Source: Parabacteroides massiliensis (GTDB taxonomy: Bacteria > Bacteroidota > Bacteroidia > Bacteroidales > Tannerellaceae). Taken from it: a stretch of DNA of 64,000 nucleotides. Below are positions 1 through 10,142 of this stretch, piece by piece (within the stretch, counting starts at the first letter, position 1; every line of letters starts with the position of its first letter). The position numbers and the translations under genes were made by a program. The DNA is taken from NCBI RefSeq assembly GCF_900155425.1, contig NZ_LT700191.1, positions 545,918 to 609,917 of the forward strand, given 5' to 3'. The notes beneath the pieces are model-generated. The model saw only the letters and a list, made by a program, of their open reading frames with translations. It had not been told where the DNA came from and searched no databases.

Positions 1-1
1 T

Positions 2-2830
2 GGCACGCAATCAAGAGCTAAAATAACAGGTTCTATCGCCAAATTAGAAGGATCAAAATTAGTAGGTAACTTAGCTGTTACCAGTTTCGACCAGGCGTTA
101 GCATCCAAACTTCCCGGAGTAAATATCCAACAAGCGACAGGAGCCCCTGGAGCCGGAGTAAATATCAAGATCAGAGGAACATCATCCATTAATTTCAGTG
201 GTCATCCGCTGATTGTTGTTGACGGTTTACCTTTATCTAACAGTTCTTTTGACGAAACATTACAAGGGAAATCGACTATCAGCGGATTTCAGAGTTCGTA
301 TGCTATCGACCCCTTATCCTCTATCAATCCATCTGATATTGCTAGTATCGATGTATTAAAAGATGCCGCCTCCACTGCGATTTACGGATCAAGAGGATCA
401 AACGGAGTAATTATGATCACTACGAAAAAAGGGAAAGAGGGCAAACCTGCAGTAAACTTCAATATGTATGTAGGTGCACAAAAACTCAGTAAAAAAGTTG
501 ATGTCATGGACGCTTATCAATTGGCCCGATATACCAAATTATCTCGTGACGAAGCTTGGGTCGCCATCGGAGGAAATGCTAATGATCCTTTGGATATACG
601 TACCAGCGCCAATACCATTTATCCAGATTATATGTTACCCTATCTGGAAGGCAAGCCTGGGCTGACCAACACTGATTGGCAAGATGAAATTTATAGAACC
701 GCCATGCAACAAAACTACGATATCAGCGTAGCCGGAGGTACTGAAAAAATCAACTACTACATATCGGGAAATTACATGAACCAAGAAGGAATCATCATTA
801 ATTCAGGAATCAAACGCTATAGCGTACGATCCAATCTGAATATGAACATCACCGATAAATTACGTTTGGGAATGCGATTAAATGCCAACCAGACAGACAA
901 CAACCTCGTTCAGTCTGAAGGAGCTTGGAATAAAGAAGGTATTGTAATCACAGCCTTGATGTATCATCCAAATCTACCTGCTTATAACAAAGATGGTTCC
1001 ATCGCCAAAAATCTAATGTTGGATGAGCTGAAGAATGGACAGAATATAGCCAAACTACAAAACCCGATAGCGTTAGCTAAAATGGAAACAAATAAGCTAC
1101 AAAACAGGACATTTATAGGTAATGCCGATTTAGAATATACTATTCTCGAAGGTTTGAAGATAAAAACAGCTTTTGGAGTCGAATCAATGGGATTACACCG
1201 TACATTCTATCGTCCGAAATCCCTCTCCCATTCCAACGAAGTTGCACCAACCAAAAGTTACAATTATGGTCTCGACAGCAGATCATCCATTTTTAACTGG
1301 ATCTCGGAAACTAGTATAACATACAATGCTGATTTTGGAAATCATAACCTGAATGTACTAGGAAACTTCTCTGCACAAAAAGAAACAGTTTCACAATCAA
1401 TGGTAGAGGGACAAAATTTCCCGAATGATAATGTGACAACAATTAATGCTGCCGCAACCAGTACCGGGACGTCTTTCTCACAAGAGGCGGCTATGGCTTC
1501 TTTTCTTGGACGTGTAATGTATTCATACGAAAGCAAATATATGTTATCTGTATCTTTACGCTACGACGGTTCCTCTCGTTTTGCAGCCAACAGCAAATGG
1601 GGTTGGTTCCCTTCTCTGTCGGGAGGTTGGAATATTAGCCAGGAAACGTTCTATCCTAAAAAAGCATGGGTAAACAATTTGAAACTCCGTGCAAGCTATG
1701 GAATAACCGGAAATGCAGAGATACCTTATTACGGCGGAGTTCCTGTATTGGCAGCGAATAATTATATCTTCGGAAATTCAGGTTCCAAAGATATTGCTTT
1801 AGGTTTTTCTCCTGAAAATGCTCCTAATAAAGATCTATCCTGGGAAAGTACTTCCACTGTAAATATAGGTCTGGATGCTGGATTATGGAATAATAATCTG
1901 CAAGTTACCATTGATGCTTATCAAGCGACAACAAAAAATTCACTCTTGAATGTAACTATCCCGGCTTCCAGTGGTTTGGTTAGCGCCTTACAGAATGTCG
2001 GCGAAATCAGAAACAGAGGATTGGAAATAATGTTGTCAACCTATCAGGAATTTAACAAAAACTGGAGTTTAGATTTATCTTTAGCCATGTCTACCAATCA
2101 GAATAAGGTATTGGCACTAGGTCCCGACCAAAAACAAATCCTTTATGCAAGTGGTTTGCCAGACCCCTCATTCATTGTTAAGGTAGGCGAATCAATCGGT
2201 TCATTCTACGGTTATAAAGTATTAGGAGTATTCAAAAGCCAAGAGCAATTTGATTCTACACCACATTTAGAAAATGCAAACCAAGGAGTTGGCGATTTCA
2301 TTTATGCTGATACCAACAACGACGGCAAAGTGAACGAAGAGGATCGCGTAATCTTAGGAAATGCCAATCCTGATTTTACCTGGGGACTTAACGGAACCTT
2401 AGGATGGAAAAACCTTGATTTCGGATTCAGTATTGAAGGAAAACACGGGCAACAGGTTTTCAATGCCATGCATCGTTATCTTGCAGAATCTTGGGGTAAT
2501 AATTTATCCGTTTATCTGGAAGAAGGAGCTCCACGACCGGTATGGGCTTATGGAACCAAAAGCCATACACGTCCATCCAGTTGGCAGATAGAAAATGCGT
2601 CTTTCATTCGTATTCGCAATCTAACACTGGGATATACATTCAAGGATCTGGCCTTTTTACAAAAACTGAGAGTATATGTCTCTGCAACCAATCCTTTTAT
2701 CTTTACCGATTACTCTGGTTATAATCCGGAAGTTTCAAACGGAGGGAGCAGTGCCATTACAGCAGGAGAAGATTTTGGAAATTACCCAGTGGCTAAATCT
2801 TTCGTCGTCGGTTTAAATGTTTCATTCTAA
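2..2830 (+). CDS. SusC-like TonB-dependent outer-membrane receptor, 5' end missing
   Basis: The frame is open from the window edge, so the true start lies upstream; 942 codons are visible. Proteins of the SusC/RagA family form a 22-strand outer-membrane barrel that imports ligands delivered by a SusD lipoprotein, powered by TonB. The plug domain is clear in the first 140 codons: GTSSIN, then [10 protein letters not shown], then [18 protein letters not shown]. The barrel runs to a terminal aromatic residue (VGLNVSF), as expected for BAM-assembled barrels. Family members are about 1000-1100 residues, so roughly the signal peptide, the carboxypeptidase-regulatory-like domain and the TonB box are missing here. 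The first ATG in the visible part (413) lies inside the plug and is not the start. susD follows after 13 bp. The substrate is not evident from this protein alone. Confidence 0.95.
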   Translation, partial: GTQSRAKITGSIAKLEGSKLVGNLAVTSFDQALASKLPGVNIQQATGAPGAGVNIKIRGTSSINFSGHPLIVVDGLPLSNSSFDETLQGKSTISGFQSSYAIDPLSSINPSDIASIDVLKDAASTAIYGSRGSNGVIMITTKKGKEGKPAVNFNMYVGAQKLSKKVDVMDAYQLARYTKLSRDEAWVAIGGNANDPLDIRTSANTIYPDYMLPYLEGKPGLTNTDWQDEIYRTAMQQNYDISVAGGTEKINYYISGNYMNQEGIIINSGIKRYSVRSNLNMNITDKLRLGMRLNANQTDNNLVQSEGAWNKEGIVITALMYHPNLPAYNKDGSIAKNLMLDELKNGQNIAKLQNPIALAKMETNKLQNRTFIGNADLEYTILEGLKIKTAFGVESMGLHRTFYRPKSLSHSNEVAPTKSYNYGLDSRSSIFNWISETSITYNADFGNHNLNVLGNFSAQKETVSQSMVEGQNFPNDNVTTINAAATSTGTSFSQEAAMASFLGRVMYSYESKYMLSVSLRYDGSSRFAANSKWGWFPSLSGGWNISQETFYPKKAWVNNLKLRASYGITGNAEIPYYGGVPVLAANNYIFGNSGSKDIALGFSPENAPNKDLSWESTSTVNIGLDAGLWNNNLQVTIDAYQATTKNSLLNVTIPASSGLVSALQNVGEIRNRGLEIMLSTYQEFNKNWSLDLSLAMSTNQNKVLALGPDQKQILYASGLPDPSFIVKVGESIGSFYGYKVLGVFKSQEQFDSTPHLENANQGVGDFIYADTNNDGKVNEEDRVILGNANPDFTWGLNGTLGWKNLDFGFSIEGKHGQQVFNAMHRYLAESWGNNLSVYLEEGAPRPVWAYGTKSHTRPSSWQIENASFIRIRNLTLGYTFKDLAFLQKLRVYVSATNPFIFTDYSGYNPEVSNGGSSAITAGEDFGNYPVAKSFVVGLNVSF

Positions 2831-2843
2831 ATAATTTGAAATC

Positions 2844-4247
2844 ATGAAAAATTTATTACTAATATTATCGCTTCCACTTCTTTATGCTTCATGCAACAAT
2901 TTTATCGATTTGAATCCTGTTTCTCAACAAAACGCAAACACGTTTTATAAAGACTCACTGGAAATGGATCAAGCATTGACAGCGGCTTATAATGCCCTGC
3001 AATCTATTGATCAATATGGAGGAAATGGATTTTCTTCATTCATGGAAGTCACATCAGACAATACATGGAATGAAAACGTCACAATGGGAGGAGGAGCCTA
3101 CGCTTCTTTTGATAACTTTATCGTTGACCCGACAAATGTACAGGTTGAAAAAACATGGGTTGCCTGCTACGATGGGATCCAAAGATGCAACATTGTAATT
3201 ACCCGATTGGAAAATAACCAAGAGATAAGCGAAAATTTCAAAGTAAAAAAACAGGGAGAAGCTTATTTCTTAAGGGCTCTAACTTACTTCAACATGGTTC
3301 GCATATGGGGAGGCGTTCCTCTTATTACGGAAGAAGTTACAAATGTAAATGACGCCTTCAATCATACAAGAAGTAGCGCTGAGGCAATATACGAACAAAT
3401 AATCAAAGATTTAGAATTTGCAATCAAGAATTTACCTGCATCGTATAATGCAGAAAATATAGGACGTGCAACGAAAGGAGCTGCTCAAACTTTACTCGCT
3501 AAAGTTTTTCTCACACGTCACGATTGGCAACAAGCTTTATCCCTACTGAATGATATAATAGGAAGCGGACAATATGAATTGTTGAATAATTTTGCAGATG
3601 TATTTTCTGTTGACAACAAAAACAACAAAGAATCTATTTTCGAAGTTCAATTTGATAAAACAATCGAAGGGTTAGGTTACATGGGAGGTGATCCGTTAAT
3701 CACAGGCAGTGATGTAAACAACTTGCCTTCTGAGAATTTACTCAAATTATATGAAGAAAATCCAGACGACAGAAAAGATGCTTCAATAATAAATTTAGGT
3801 GTACAGGGATGGCGACTCTATAAATGGCACGACACAAAAGGGACTAACAACGGCATGGGGTTCAACATCATGGTATTGAGATATGCTGATGTGTTATTAA
3901 TGGCAGCAGAAATAATGAATGAAATGAACTATGGACAATCAAAAGCATTCGAATATTTGAACCAGATACGTAAACGTAGCCACGCTACAGAATACACAAA
4001 TACTGATTTACCAAATCAAGAGTTGTTCAGGGAAGCAATAGCTAAAGAGCGTCGGTTGGAGTTAGCATTTGAAAATCACAGATGGTTTGATTTGTTAAGA
4101 ACAAATAAGGCGATCAATGTATTAAACAACAGTAAAGGGGCTTCCATATATCCTATCAATGTTAAACCTTATCAGTTATTATTTCCAATACCACAAGCTG
4201 AAATAGATGCCAATGGTCATAAATTGGAACAAAACGAAGGGTACTAA
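2844..4247 (+). CDS. SusD/RagB-like substrate-binding outer-membrane lipoprotein
   Basis: 467 residues. The signal peptide ends in a lipobox with Cys17 (LLYASC), so the mature protein should be a surface-exposed lipoprotein that caps the SusC barrel and binds the ligand. Family landmarks are visible: an N-terminal NFIDLNP after the Cys, the helical RALTYFNMVRIWGGVPLI segment typical of SusD TPR-like helices, and the C-terminal KERRLELAFENHRWFDLLR segment. Start is the ATG 13 bp after the susC stop. It is followed after 37 bp by a GDPD-family gene, which suggests one transcript from susC through 5205. Ligand specificity cannot be read from the sequence. Confidence 0.95.
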   Translation: MKNLLLILSLPLLYASCNNFIDLNPVSQQNANTFYKDSLEMDQALTAAYNALQSIDQYGGNGFSSFMEVTSDNTWNENVTMGGGAYASFDNFIVDPTNVQVEKTWVACYDGIQRCNIVITRLENNQEISENFKVKKQGEAYFLRALTYFNMVRIWGGVPLITEEVTNVNDAFNHTRSSAEAIYEQIIKDLEFAIKNLPASYNAENIGRATKGAAQTLLAKVFLTRHDWQQALSLLNDIIGSGQYELLNNFADVFSVDNKNNKESIFEVQFDKTIEGLGYMGGDPLITGSDVNNLPSENLLKLYEENPDDRKDASIINLGVQGWRLYKWHDTKGTNNGMGFNIMVLRYADVLLMAAEIMNEMNYGQSKAFEYLNQIRKRSHATEYTNTDLPNQELFREAIAKERRLELAFENHRWFDLLRTNKAINVLNNSKGASIYPINVKPYQLLFPIPQAEIDANGHKLEQNEGY

Positions 4248-4284
4248 TAAAAAGAATAAATAAATCAATTTAAAATGCAATAAG

Positions 4285-5205
4285 ATGAAAAAGACAATAT
4301 TCATATTATTCCTAATAGCAATTTTACCCATGACATCATTCTCTCAAAATAAAGAGTCAATCAAGTTGTTACGCGAGAAGTCTGAAACCGATTATGTCTG
4401 GGTAGCCTCCCACAGGGGAGACTGGATTTATGCGCCGGAAAACTCTATTCTGGCATTGGAACATGCCATATATTTCGGAGCAAATATGATCGAAACAGAT
4501 GTTCGTTTGACAAAAGACGGTAAAATCATTATGATGCATGATTATACCGTAGACCGAACAACGAATGGCTCCGGTAAGATTTCCGATCTGACATTGGCAG
4601 AAATAAAAGAACTAAATTTGCGGAATAATTTTGGAATCATGACTGATCTGAAAGTTCCAACTTTAGAGGAATATATTAAAATTGCAAAAGGAAAAATTTC
4701 TTTATACTTGGATAAAGCCGGCTATGATTTACCAGATCATCCCCAAGGTTATTTAGTGAAGGAACTTTTGAAAATCCTAAAAGCAAATGGAGTACTGGAA
4801 GAAACAGTATTCGTATTGGATTGGCCTTACAAAAAAGCACAAGAAATCTTCGGATATGATCTTGACAAAGTTATTTATTGCCCAGTCATTGAAGATAAAA
4901 TTCCTAATCTGGATGCACATGTGAATGAATATATTGAAAAATTAAGTCCTGCTGCTTTCCAATTTAGAATGGCCTCATTAGACTCTGATACTTACAAACA
5001 ATTACCGAAAATACTGAAATCTGGATCAAAAGCTTTCGTGGCTGCAACATGGGAGGAACACACGGCTAATCATAGTGATTTAGTTTCCATATTTAATCGT
5101 CCCACCGAAGGATGGGGATGGCTGATCTCGCAAGGATTTAGAGTCATAGAAACAAATTACCCACATGACCTGATAAGATATCTCAAATCAGAAAACCGGC
5201 ATTAA
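4285..5205 (+). CDS. Glycerophosphodiester phosphodiesterase family protein (first of two)
   Basis: 306 residues with an N-terminal signal peptide (MKKTIFILFLIAILPMTSFS), so it acts in the periplasm or at the surface. The GDPD TIM-barrel signature is intact at the start: His43-Arg44 (ASHRGDW), Glu52 (PENS), Glu70 and Asp72 (IETDVRLTKDG), His85 (MMHD) and the RTTNGSG loop. The usual metal-ligand motif of the form xEIK at the next strand reads YLDKAG, with Asp143 in place of Glu. Known family members hydrolyse glycerophosphodiesters to sn-glycerol 3-phosphate and an alcohol; related proteins cleave teichoic acids or sphingolipid head groups. Located directly downstream of susCD, it likely processes the imported ligand. 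Exact substrate unknown. Confidence 0.9.
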   Translation: MKKTIFILFLIAILPMTSFSQNKESIKLLREKSETDYVWVASHRGDWIYAPENSILALEHAIYFGANMIETDVRLTKDGKIIMMHDYTVDRTTNGSGKISDLTLAEIKELNLRNNFGIMTDLKVPTLEEYIKIAKGKISLYLDKAGYDLPDHPQGYLVKELLKILKANGVLEETVFVLDWPYKKAQEIFGYDLDKVIYCPVIEDKIPNLDAHVNEYIEKLSPAAFQFRMASLDSDTYKQLPKILKSGSKAFVAATWEEHTANHSDLVSIFNRPTEGWGWLISQGFRVIETNYPHDLIRYLKSENRH

Positions 5206-5228
5206 AATTCAACTCATAGAGAAATGGT

Positions 5229-5260
5229 CCAAAGTCTGTACAATTGGAAGCAGACTTTGG
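5229..5260 (+). terminator. Hairpin after first GDPD gene, possible terminator
   Basis: A perfect 10-bp inverted repeat, CCAAAGTCTG / CAGACTTTGG with a 12-nt loop, followed by ATACATTTTT. It lies 24 bp after the stop at 5205 and may end or attenuate the susC-susD-GDPD transcript. Confidence 0.6.
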
Positions 5261-5375
5261 ATACATTTTTAACAAAACGTATAATTTATATATATAATCC
5301 CTAAAGTTGACAAGAAAGGAGGATAATTCTTTAGGAAAACATCTCTATAATATTCATCTACAAAAAAATAAAATC

Positions 5376-6599
5376 ATGAATAAAATCATATTACTATTTG
5401 TGTGTTGTTTTGTGATAACCTCAATATCTGCTCAACACGGATTTCCTGAAGGACATTATTGTAACTCCGAAAATGGATGGAAAACCAAAAGATGCAAAGC
5501 TTTATATGGAATGAAAAAAGAAGATTTCAACAAAGTAATCGTTATCCCTCACCGAGGATTATGGGGAACTCCTGGTATACCAGAAACAAGCCTAATAGCA
5601 ATACAAGAAGCATATAATAAAGGCTATATGTTTTGTGAAATAGATGTAATCATGACAAAAGATAGAAAACTTATTCTATGTCATGATCAACAACCTAACA
5701 GGATGACAAATGCACCAGCTACATTTTCCAATAATGGAGGAGTAGATGATCCCGGAAATTTCTTTAGAAGTCTCAATTATAACACTACAACTAATAATTC
5801 TGTACCTGATACTAATGGATCTATGTATCCAATTTTCCCTGCTTTAAAAGATTTATATTATAAAGATCGACAAGGCAATATTACAAATCAAAAAATTAAT
5901 ACACTTGAAGAAGCTTTAGATTTTTGCAAAGACAAAGAAATCATACTTGCTTTAGATATTAAAGTAAGTAAAATGAGTGATCCCGTTATTAAAAATGAAT
6001 ATTTAGAAGTAATGAAGTTAACTTTAGAGTTAGCAAAAACTAAAGGTTGCCTTCATCAAATCATATTTAAACCCGGATCTGCAGGACAAGTAACCCTCCC
6101 TGAAATACAAAACTATCTAAACCAATACAACTTATGGGATACTTTTTCTAAACTCACAAATGTTGTTTTAATTGATATCATGGGAAATGCTTTCCCTTTA
6201 GCAACCAATAAAGCTTACATTGATTCATGGTTATCCCTTCCATCTTTAATTGGCGTAGAATACATTTATAAAAACCCACAAGATGAGCTCATCATTCCTA
6301 AAAGTGAATTTGGGAACAAAAGTATTGTACAATATACAAAAGATAAGGGTTTTAAAACAGGGGTATTTCATCCAACTCCTACTGATGAAACCGGATCTCC
6401 TGGGGGTAGAGGCAGTTATTATAATCCTAAAAATTATGGCACATTAGATGACTTAAGAGGTTCTTTGGAATTTTTGTTCGGCGTTCCTAATAATGTATTT
6501 CCAGGTATGTTGGTAACTGATCGACCTGATTCTGATATGGATTTTTTAGAATTATTCAATCTTAATTCTAAATACACAAAGAGAAGTACTGTTAACTAA
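5376..6599 (+). CDS. Glycerophosphodiester phosphodiesterase family protein (second of two, divergent)
   Basis: 407 residues from the ATG at 5376. An upstream in-frame TTG at 5307 would place the signal peptide internally, so the ATG is preferred: MNKIILLFVCCFVITSISAQ is a good Sec signal. GDPD motifs: His59-Arg60 (IPHRGLW), Glu70 (PETS), Glu88 and Asp90 (CEIDVIMTKD), His103 (CHD). Between about residues 110 and 170 there is an insertion rich in Asn/Gly relative to short GDPDs. The expected EIK motif reads LALDIK (Asp194), the same Glu-to-Asp change as in the upstream paralogue. The C-terminal part has a Gly-rich segment (TGSPGGRGSYYNP) not seen in the first copy. The gene is AT-rich like its neighbours. 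Substrate unknown; context suggests a second step on the same ligand. Confidence 0.85.
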   Translation: MNKIILLFVCCFVITSISAQHGFPEGHYCNSENGWKTKRCKALYGMKKEDFNKVIVIPHRGLWGTPGIPETSLIAIQEAYNKGYMFCEIDVIMTKDRKLILCHDQQPNRMTNAPATFSNNGGVDDPGNFFRSLNYNTTTNNSVPDTNGSMYPIFPALKDLYYKDRQGNITNQKINTLEEALDFCKDKEIILALDIKVSKMSDPVIKNEYLEVMKLTLELAKTKGCLHQIIFKPGSAGQVTLPEIQNYLNQYNLWDTFSKLTNVVLIDIMGNAFPLATNKAYIDSWLSLPSLIGVEYIYKNPQDELIIPKSEFGNKSIVQYTKDKGFKTGVFHPTPTDETGSPGGRGSYYNPKNYGTLDDLRGSLEFLFGVPNNVFPGMLVTDRPDSDMDFLELFNLNSKYTKRSTVN

Positions 6600-6616
6600 T
6601 TAAAACAATCAATATT

Positions 6617-8917
6617 ATGAACAAAATAATTATATTATTAGGCTCACTTTTACTCTTATGTAATTCTATATTTGCCTATCGTAGAGATATACATCCTATG
6701 ACAGTTAATCCTGATTTTAGTGCAACAGGTGGTCTTGTTGGTTGGTATGACAACATATTATCAATTAGCCATACTACTACTAATCCTGGTTTTTCAATAC
6801 AGGTAGATTTTTCAACACCTGCTATCCCATTAAATGAAACCATATTAACTTTTGGAGGAAAATGGGGAACCAGCTTGGATAATGCTATTTTAATAAAAGA
6901 GAATAATGCTACTCTAAAATTTTCACGCCATGTAAAATATAATGATTCTTACGGATTCTATGAAAGTAATGCATGGAATCCCAATATATTAAAAAGAAAC
7001 ACTAATTATTCTTTAAAAGTAGAAATAGATGAAACTCGTCTCAGATATTCAATTTGGGAAGAAGGGAAACCGGATAGTATATCATATGAGTATGAATTTT
7101 ATGGTATGGCATCATCTTATCTTAAAGATATTTTAGCAAGAACAACAAAAAATTTAGCATACGCTGTAAATCTCCATTATTTTCCTCAAAAATTAAAAAT
7201 AGAAGATTTAGGATCTGGAGTTGGAGTAGACCCCGTTAAACCTGCCCCCACTATACGATGGGGTCATTTAGTTAATTTAAATAGCAATATGTATTTAAGA
7301 AGACAAGGTACTACTTCATTAGGGAATTTAATGTACCAAAATACAAACTCAGATTCTGCCAATGATCTTTGGGAGTTACGACCTACCAATGATTCAAAAC
7401 GAACTCCATTATCTTATTCTGCAACATTCCAAAATCTCTATTCAGATATGTATCTTTCTCCACAAGGATGCAGAAAAGGGAATGATGTTCCTTTATATGA
7501 AACATCCTTTACTGATTGCAATGACTGGCAAATAAAGAAAACTGTCAAAGAAGCCATTTATTTTAATCTTTTAAATAATTCTACAAACAGTTATGCCACT
7601 GTCAAAAACAAATCAAAAGAAGCAATGGCCCCCATTGTTACATCCGAGCAAATAACAGGAACTGAATGTTCATGGAATTTTGTCGATTTAAACTTCGATG
7701 CTCCTATAGAAACAGGATACTATTCTATTCAAAATAAAAATAGTTCAAAATTCCTATATGTCAAAAATTATTCGATAAGTGTTGGAGAATACATTGTACA
7801 ACATAGTTATAATGGAACATATCAGGACCTTTGGTATATTGAGAAACAAGCAGGAGGATTCTATACTATTTCAAATATGGATTCAAGACTCTATTTAGAA
7901 GTGGAAAATGGTAACTTTGATAACGGAGCTTATATAAAACAGGCAGATGTACCCAGTTTTGGATATCGAAAATGGATAATAAAGCAGGGAAATGAATCTG
8001 GAACTTATACCATACAAAGCTTAGCATCAGGAAAATATATGGTCGTACAAAATGCTTCTACTGCAGAAAATGCATATATTATACAATATGCTACTGGAGA
8101 AGATAATAAGCTATGGACGTTAAAAAAAGAAACTTTCGCACCTCTACCTTCAACCTGGAGTGGCTTGGGAGGTATATATAAAATTAAAAATTTATATACC
8201 AATATGTTTTTAGTGGTAAAAGATGCTTCTATATCTCTTAGTGAACATCTTATAACTTGGAGTACTGCCGATACTAAAAATGCCTGGTGGAGTGTCGTCC
8301 AAAAAGATAATGGAACATGGTTGATAAAAAATCTCAATAGCCAATTATACATGAATGTAGATGGAAATTCCATGGAAGAAGGGGCGAGTATTGTTCAATG
8401 GGTTGACGGCAGAGATACAGGTAATTCTCTTTGGAATATCATTCCAGATCCCTATCTAACATCTTCTAATATATTTTTTCTGAAAAATGTTCGTAGTGGG
8501 AAATATGCACATGTACAAAATGATTCTGAAACCCCAGGAGCTTGGATTACACAACAATATGGAGATACTCCAATTGGTCCTAACAACAAAATGAGATGGG
8601 AATTTATACGTATCGACTCACCTTCAAATCGTGTATTGACTAAAAGTATCAGTATAGACAATCCTGATGATTTAATTTCTGTACCTTCTCAGCTAAAAAT
8701 ATATTCTATTGCGAATAATGTATTCAAAATATCATCAAATGAAAAAAAAATACACCAAATTCAATTGATGTCTGTTAATGGACAAATTTTAAATCAATAT
8801 AACGTAGGAGACATTCAATATGAATTAAATACAGATGGTAAAAGTACCGGAGTATATTTACTCTACATAATTTATGATGACAAAAGTTCTGAAGCTCGTA
8901 AAATATTAGTCAAATAA
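6617..8917 (+). CDS. Large exported protein with nine-fold RICIN-like beta-trefoil repeats and a C-terminal sorting-type domain
   Basis: 766 residues starting with a signal peptide (to about residue 20). Residues about 25-205 look like a concanavalin-like beta-sandwich (inference from pattern). Residues about 215-670 consist of repeats of the form Y.hxN..S..YhxVxN (for example YSIQNKNSSKFLYVKN, YTIQSLASGKYMVVQN, YKIKNLYTNMFLVVKD), about nine copies, which would build three RICIN-type beta-trefoils. The last 75 residues (VFKISSNEKKIHQIQLMSVN then GVYLLYI and KILVK) resemble a type IX secretion C-terminal domain. Start is 17 bp after the upstream GDPD gene, implying co-transcription. Likely a surface or secreted carbohydrate/ligand-binding protein; no catalytic residues recognised. 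Confidence 0.8.
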   Translation: MNKIIILLGSLLLLCNSIFAYRRDIHPMTVNPDFSATGGLVGWYDNILSISHTTTNPGFSIQVDFSTPAIPLNETILTFGGKWGTSLDNAILIKENNATLKFSRHVKYNDSYGFYESNAWNPNILKRNTNYSLKVEIDETRLRYSIWEEGKPDSISYEYEFYGMASSYLKDILARTTKNLAYAVNLHYFPQKLKIEDLGSGVGVDPVKPAPTIRWGHLVNLNSNMYLRRQGTTSLGNLMYQNTNSDSANDLWELRPTNDSKRTPLSYSATFQNLYSDMYLSPQGCRKGNDVPLYETSFTDCNDWQIKKTVKEAIYFNLLNNSTNSYATVKNKSKEAMAPIVTSEQITGTECSWNFVDLNFDAPIETGYYSIQNKNSSKFLYVKNYSISVGEYIVQHSYNGTYQDLWYIEKQAGGFYTISNMDSRLYLEVENGNFDNGAYIKQADVPSFGYRKWIIKQGNESGTYTIQSLASGKYMVVQNASTAENAYIIQYATGEDNKLWTLKKETFAPLPSTWSGLGGIYKIKNLYTNMFLVVKDASISLSEHLITWSTADTKNAWWSVVQKDNGTWLIKNLNSQLYMNVDGNSMEEGASIVQWVDGRDTGNSLWNIIPDPYLTSSNIFFLKNVRSGKYAHVQNDSETPGAWITQQYGDTPIGPNNKMRWEFIRIDSPSNRVLTKSISIDNPDDLISVPSQLKIYSIANNVFKISSNEKKIHQIQLMSVNGQILNQYNVGDIQYELNTDGKSTGVYLLYIIYDDKSSEARKILVK

Positions 8918-9233
8918 TATCACATAAACAATTATATGACAGACATATACATAAAGAGAGACTTATGCCATCGCGCCAACTCAATTATGAACAAAGTGAT
9001 GGTGCAAGTTTCCGCCGTGAACATCAATGGTCAACTATGAGATCGCGAAGACTTTCACGGTTGGTTAACGGCCCCCAATATCTTCTTTACAAGCAGTAAT
9101 TTAGGTAACACTATCCGTAATCCATATAATAAGGATTTATTTTTTACTCTCTAACTTTGTAATATCTAACAAGTAAAAAAAGCAGGAGCTATCATAGCTC
9201 GAATAACATCGTTAGATAATAAAATTAAATCAT
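8918..9233. other. Gene-free stretch with a possible gene remnant
   Basis: 316 bp without an intact gene. On the + strand, 8965-9153 can be read as one frame interrupted by a TGA, giving MNKVMVQVSAVNING and then DFHGWLTAPNIFFTSSN; this has a protein-like composition and may be the tail of a decayed gene, but I do not recognise it. The 3' part carries the promoter of the aldo/keto reductase gene. Confidence 0.3.
9151..9158 (+). promoter_or_regulatory. -7 element for the aldo/keto reductase gene
   Basis: TAACTTTG matches the Bacteroidetes -7 consensus TAnnTTTG, about 75 bp before the start codon at 9234. No clear -33 TTTG at the ideal distance. Confidence 0.5.
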
Positions 9234-10070
9234 ATGGAAACAGTTAAATTGAACAACGGCGTTGAAATGCCGATTTTAGGTTACGGTGTCTATCAGGTGA
9301 CACCTGAAGAATGTGAACGTTGCGTGTCGGATGCCATCAGCGTTGGTTACCGGTCTATCGATACGGCACAAGCTTATTATAATGAAGAAGGGGTCGGCCA
9401 TGCCATCCAGAAATGCGGTGTGCCACGTGAAGAACTGTTCATCACGACAAAAGTCTGGATCACGAATGCCGGAGAGAAAAAAGCAAAAGCGTCGATCGAC
9501 GAATCGTTACGCAAATTGCAAAGCGATTATGTCGACTTGTTGCTTATCCATCAGCCTTTCAACGATTACTACGGGACTTACCGGGCTATGGAAGAAGCCT
9601 ATAAAGAAGGGAAAGCCCGCGCCATCGGTGTCAGTAACTTCTATGCCGATCGTTTTATAGACCTGGCCAAGTTCTGCGAGATCAAGCCGGCAGTCAATCA
9701 AATGGAGACGCATGTCTTCAACCAGCAGGTCAACCTGCAGGAGATCATGAAAAAGGAGGGTACACAACTTATGTCATGGGGACCGTTTGCCGAAGGACGG
9801 AACAATTTCTTCTCCAATGAAGTATTGAAAGCGATCGGCGGGCAGCACAACAAATCCGTTGCTCAAGTCGCATTGCGTTTTCTCATCCAACGAGGGGTTG
9901 TTGTCATCCCGAAATCAACTCATAAAGAACGGATGATCGAGAATATCAATGTTTTCGACTTTACATTGTCTGCAAAAGAAATGGAAGAAATTGCCAAACT
10001 CGACAAGGCTGAAAGTCTGTTCTTCTCGCACTACAATCCGGAATTTGTCAACTTCCTGATAAATCTATAA
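9234..10070 (+). CDS. Aldo/keto reductase
   Basis: 278 residues, the usual length for a bacterial prostaglandin-F-synthase-like AKR (2,5-diketogluconate reductase group). The catalytic tetrad is visible: Asp and Tyr in [15 protein letters not shown], Lys in FITTKVWI, His in LLLIHQP. The (beta/alpha)8 barrel ends with the NADPH-binding segment [13 protein letters not shown]. Cytosolic NAD(P)H-dependent carbonyl reduction is the known family role; the physiological substrate cannot be deduced. It is a single-gene unit with its own promoter and a strong bidirectional terminator 2 bp after the stop codon, shared with the convergent DUF4301 gene. Confidence 0.93.
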   Translation: METVKLNNGVEMPILGYGVYQVTPEECERCVSDAISVGYRSIDTAQAYYNEEGVGHAIQKCGVPREELFITTKVWITNAGEKKAKASIDESLRKLQSDYVDLLLIHQPFNDYYGTYRAMEEAYKEGKARAIGVSNFYADRFIDLAKFCEIKPAVNQMETHVFNQQVNLQEIMKKEGTQLMSWGPFAEGRNNFFSNEVLKAIGGQHNKSVAQVALRFLIQRGVVVIPKSTHKERMIENINVFDFTLSAKEMEEIAKLDKAESLFFSHYNPEFVNFLINL

Positions 10071-10071
10071 A

Positions 10072-10140
10072 CAAAAAAAGGTGGTGTGCATTCTATGTTT
10101 TCATGCAAGTAAAACATAGAATGCACACCACCTTTTTTTG
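10072..10140. terminator. Bidirectional rho-independent terminator
   Basis: A perfect 30-bp inverted repeat (arms 10072-10101 and 10111-10140, loop CATGCAAGT) with A- and T-tracts at its ends, so it works for both converging transcripts (AKR on +, DUF4301 on -). Core arm: GGTGGTGTGCATTCTATG. Confidence 0.95.
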
Positions 10141-10142
10141 TT

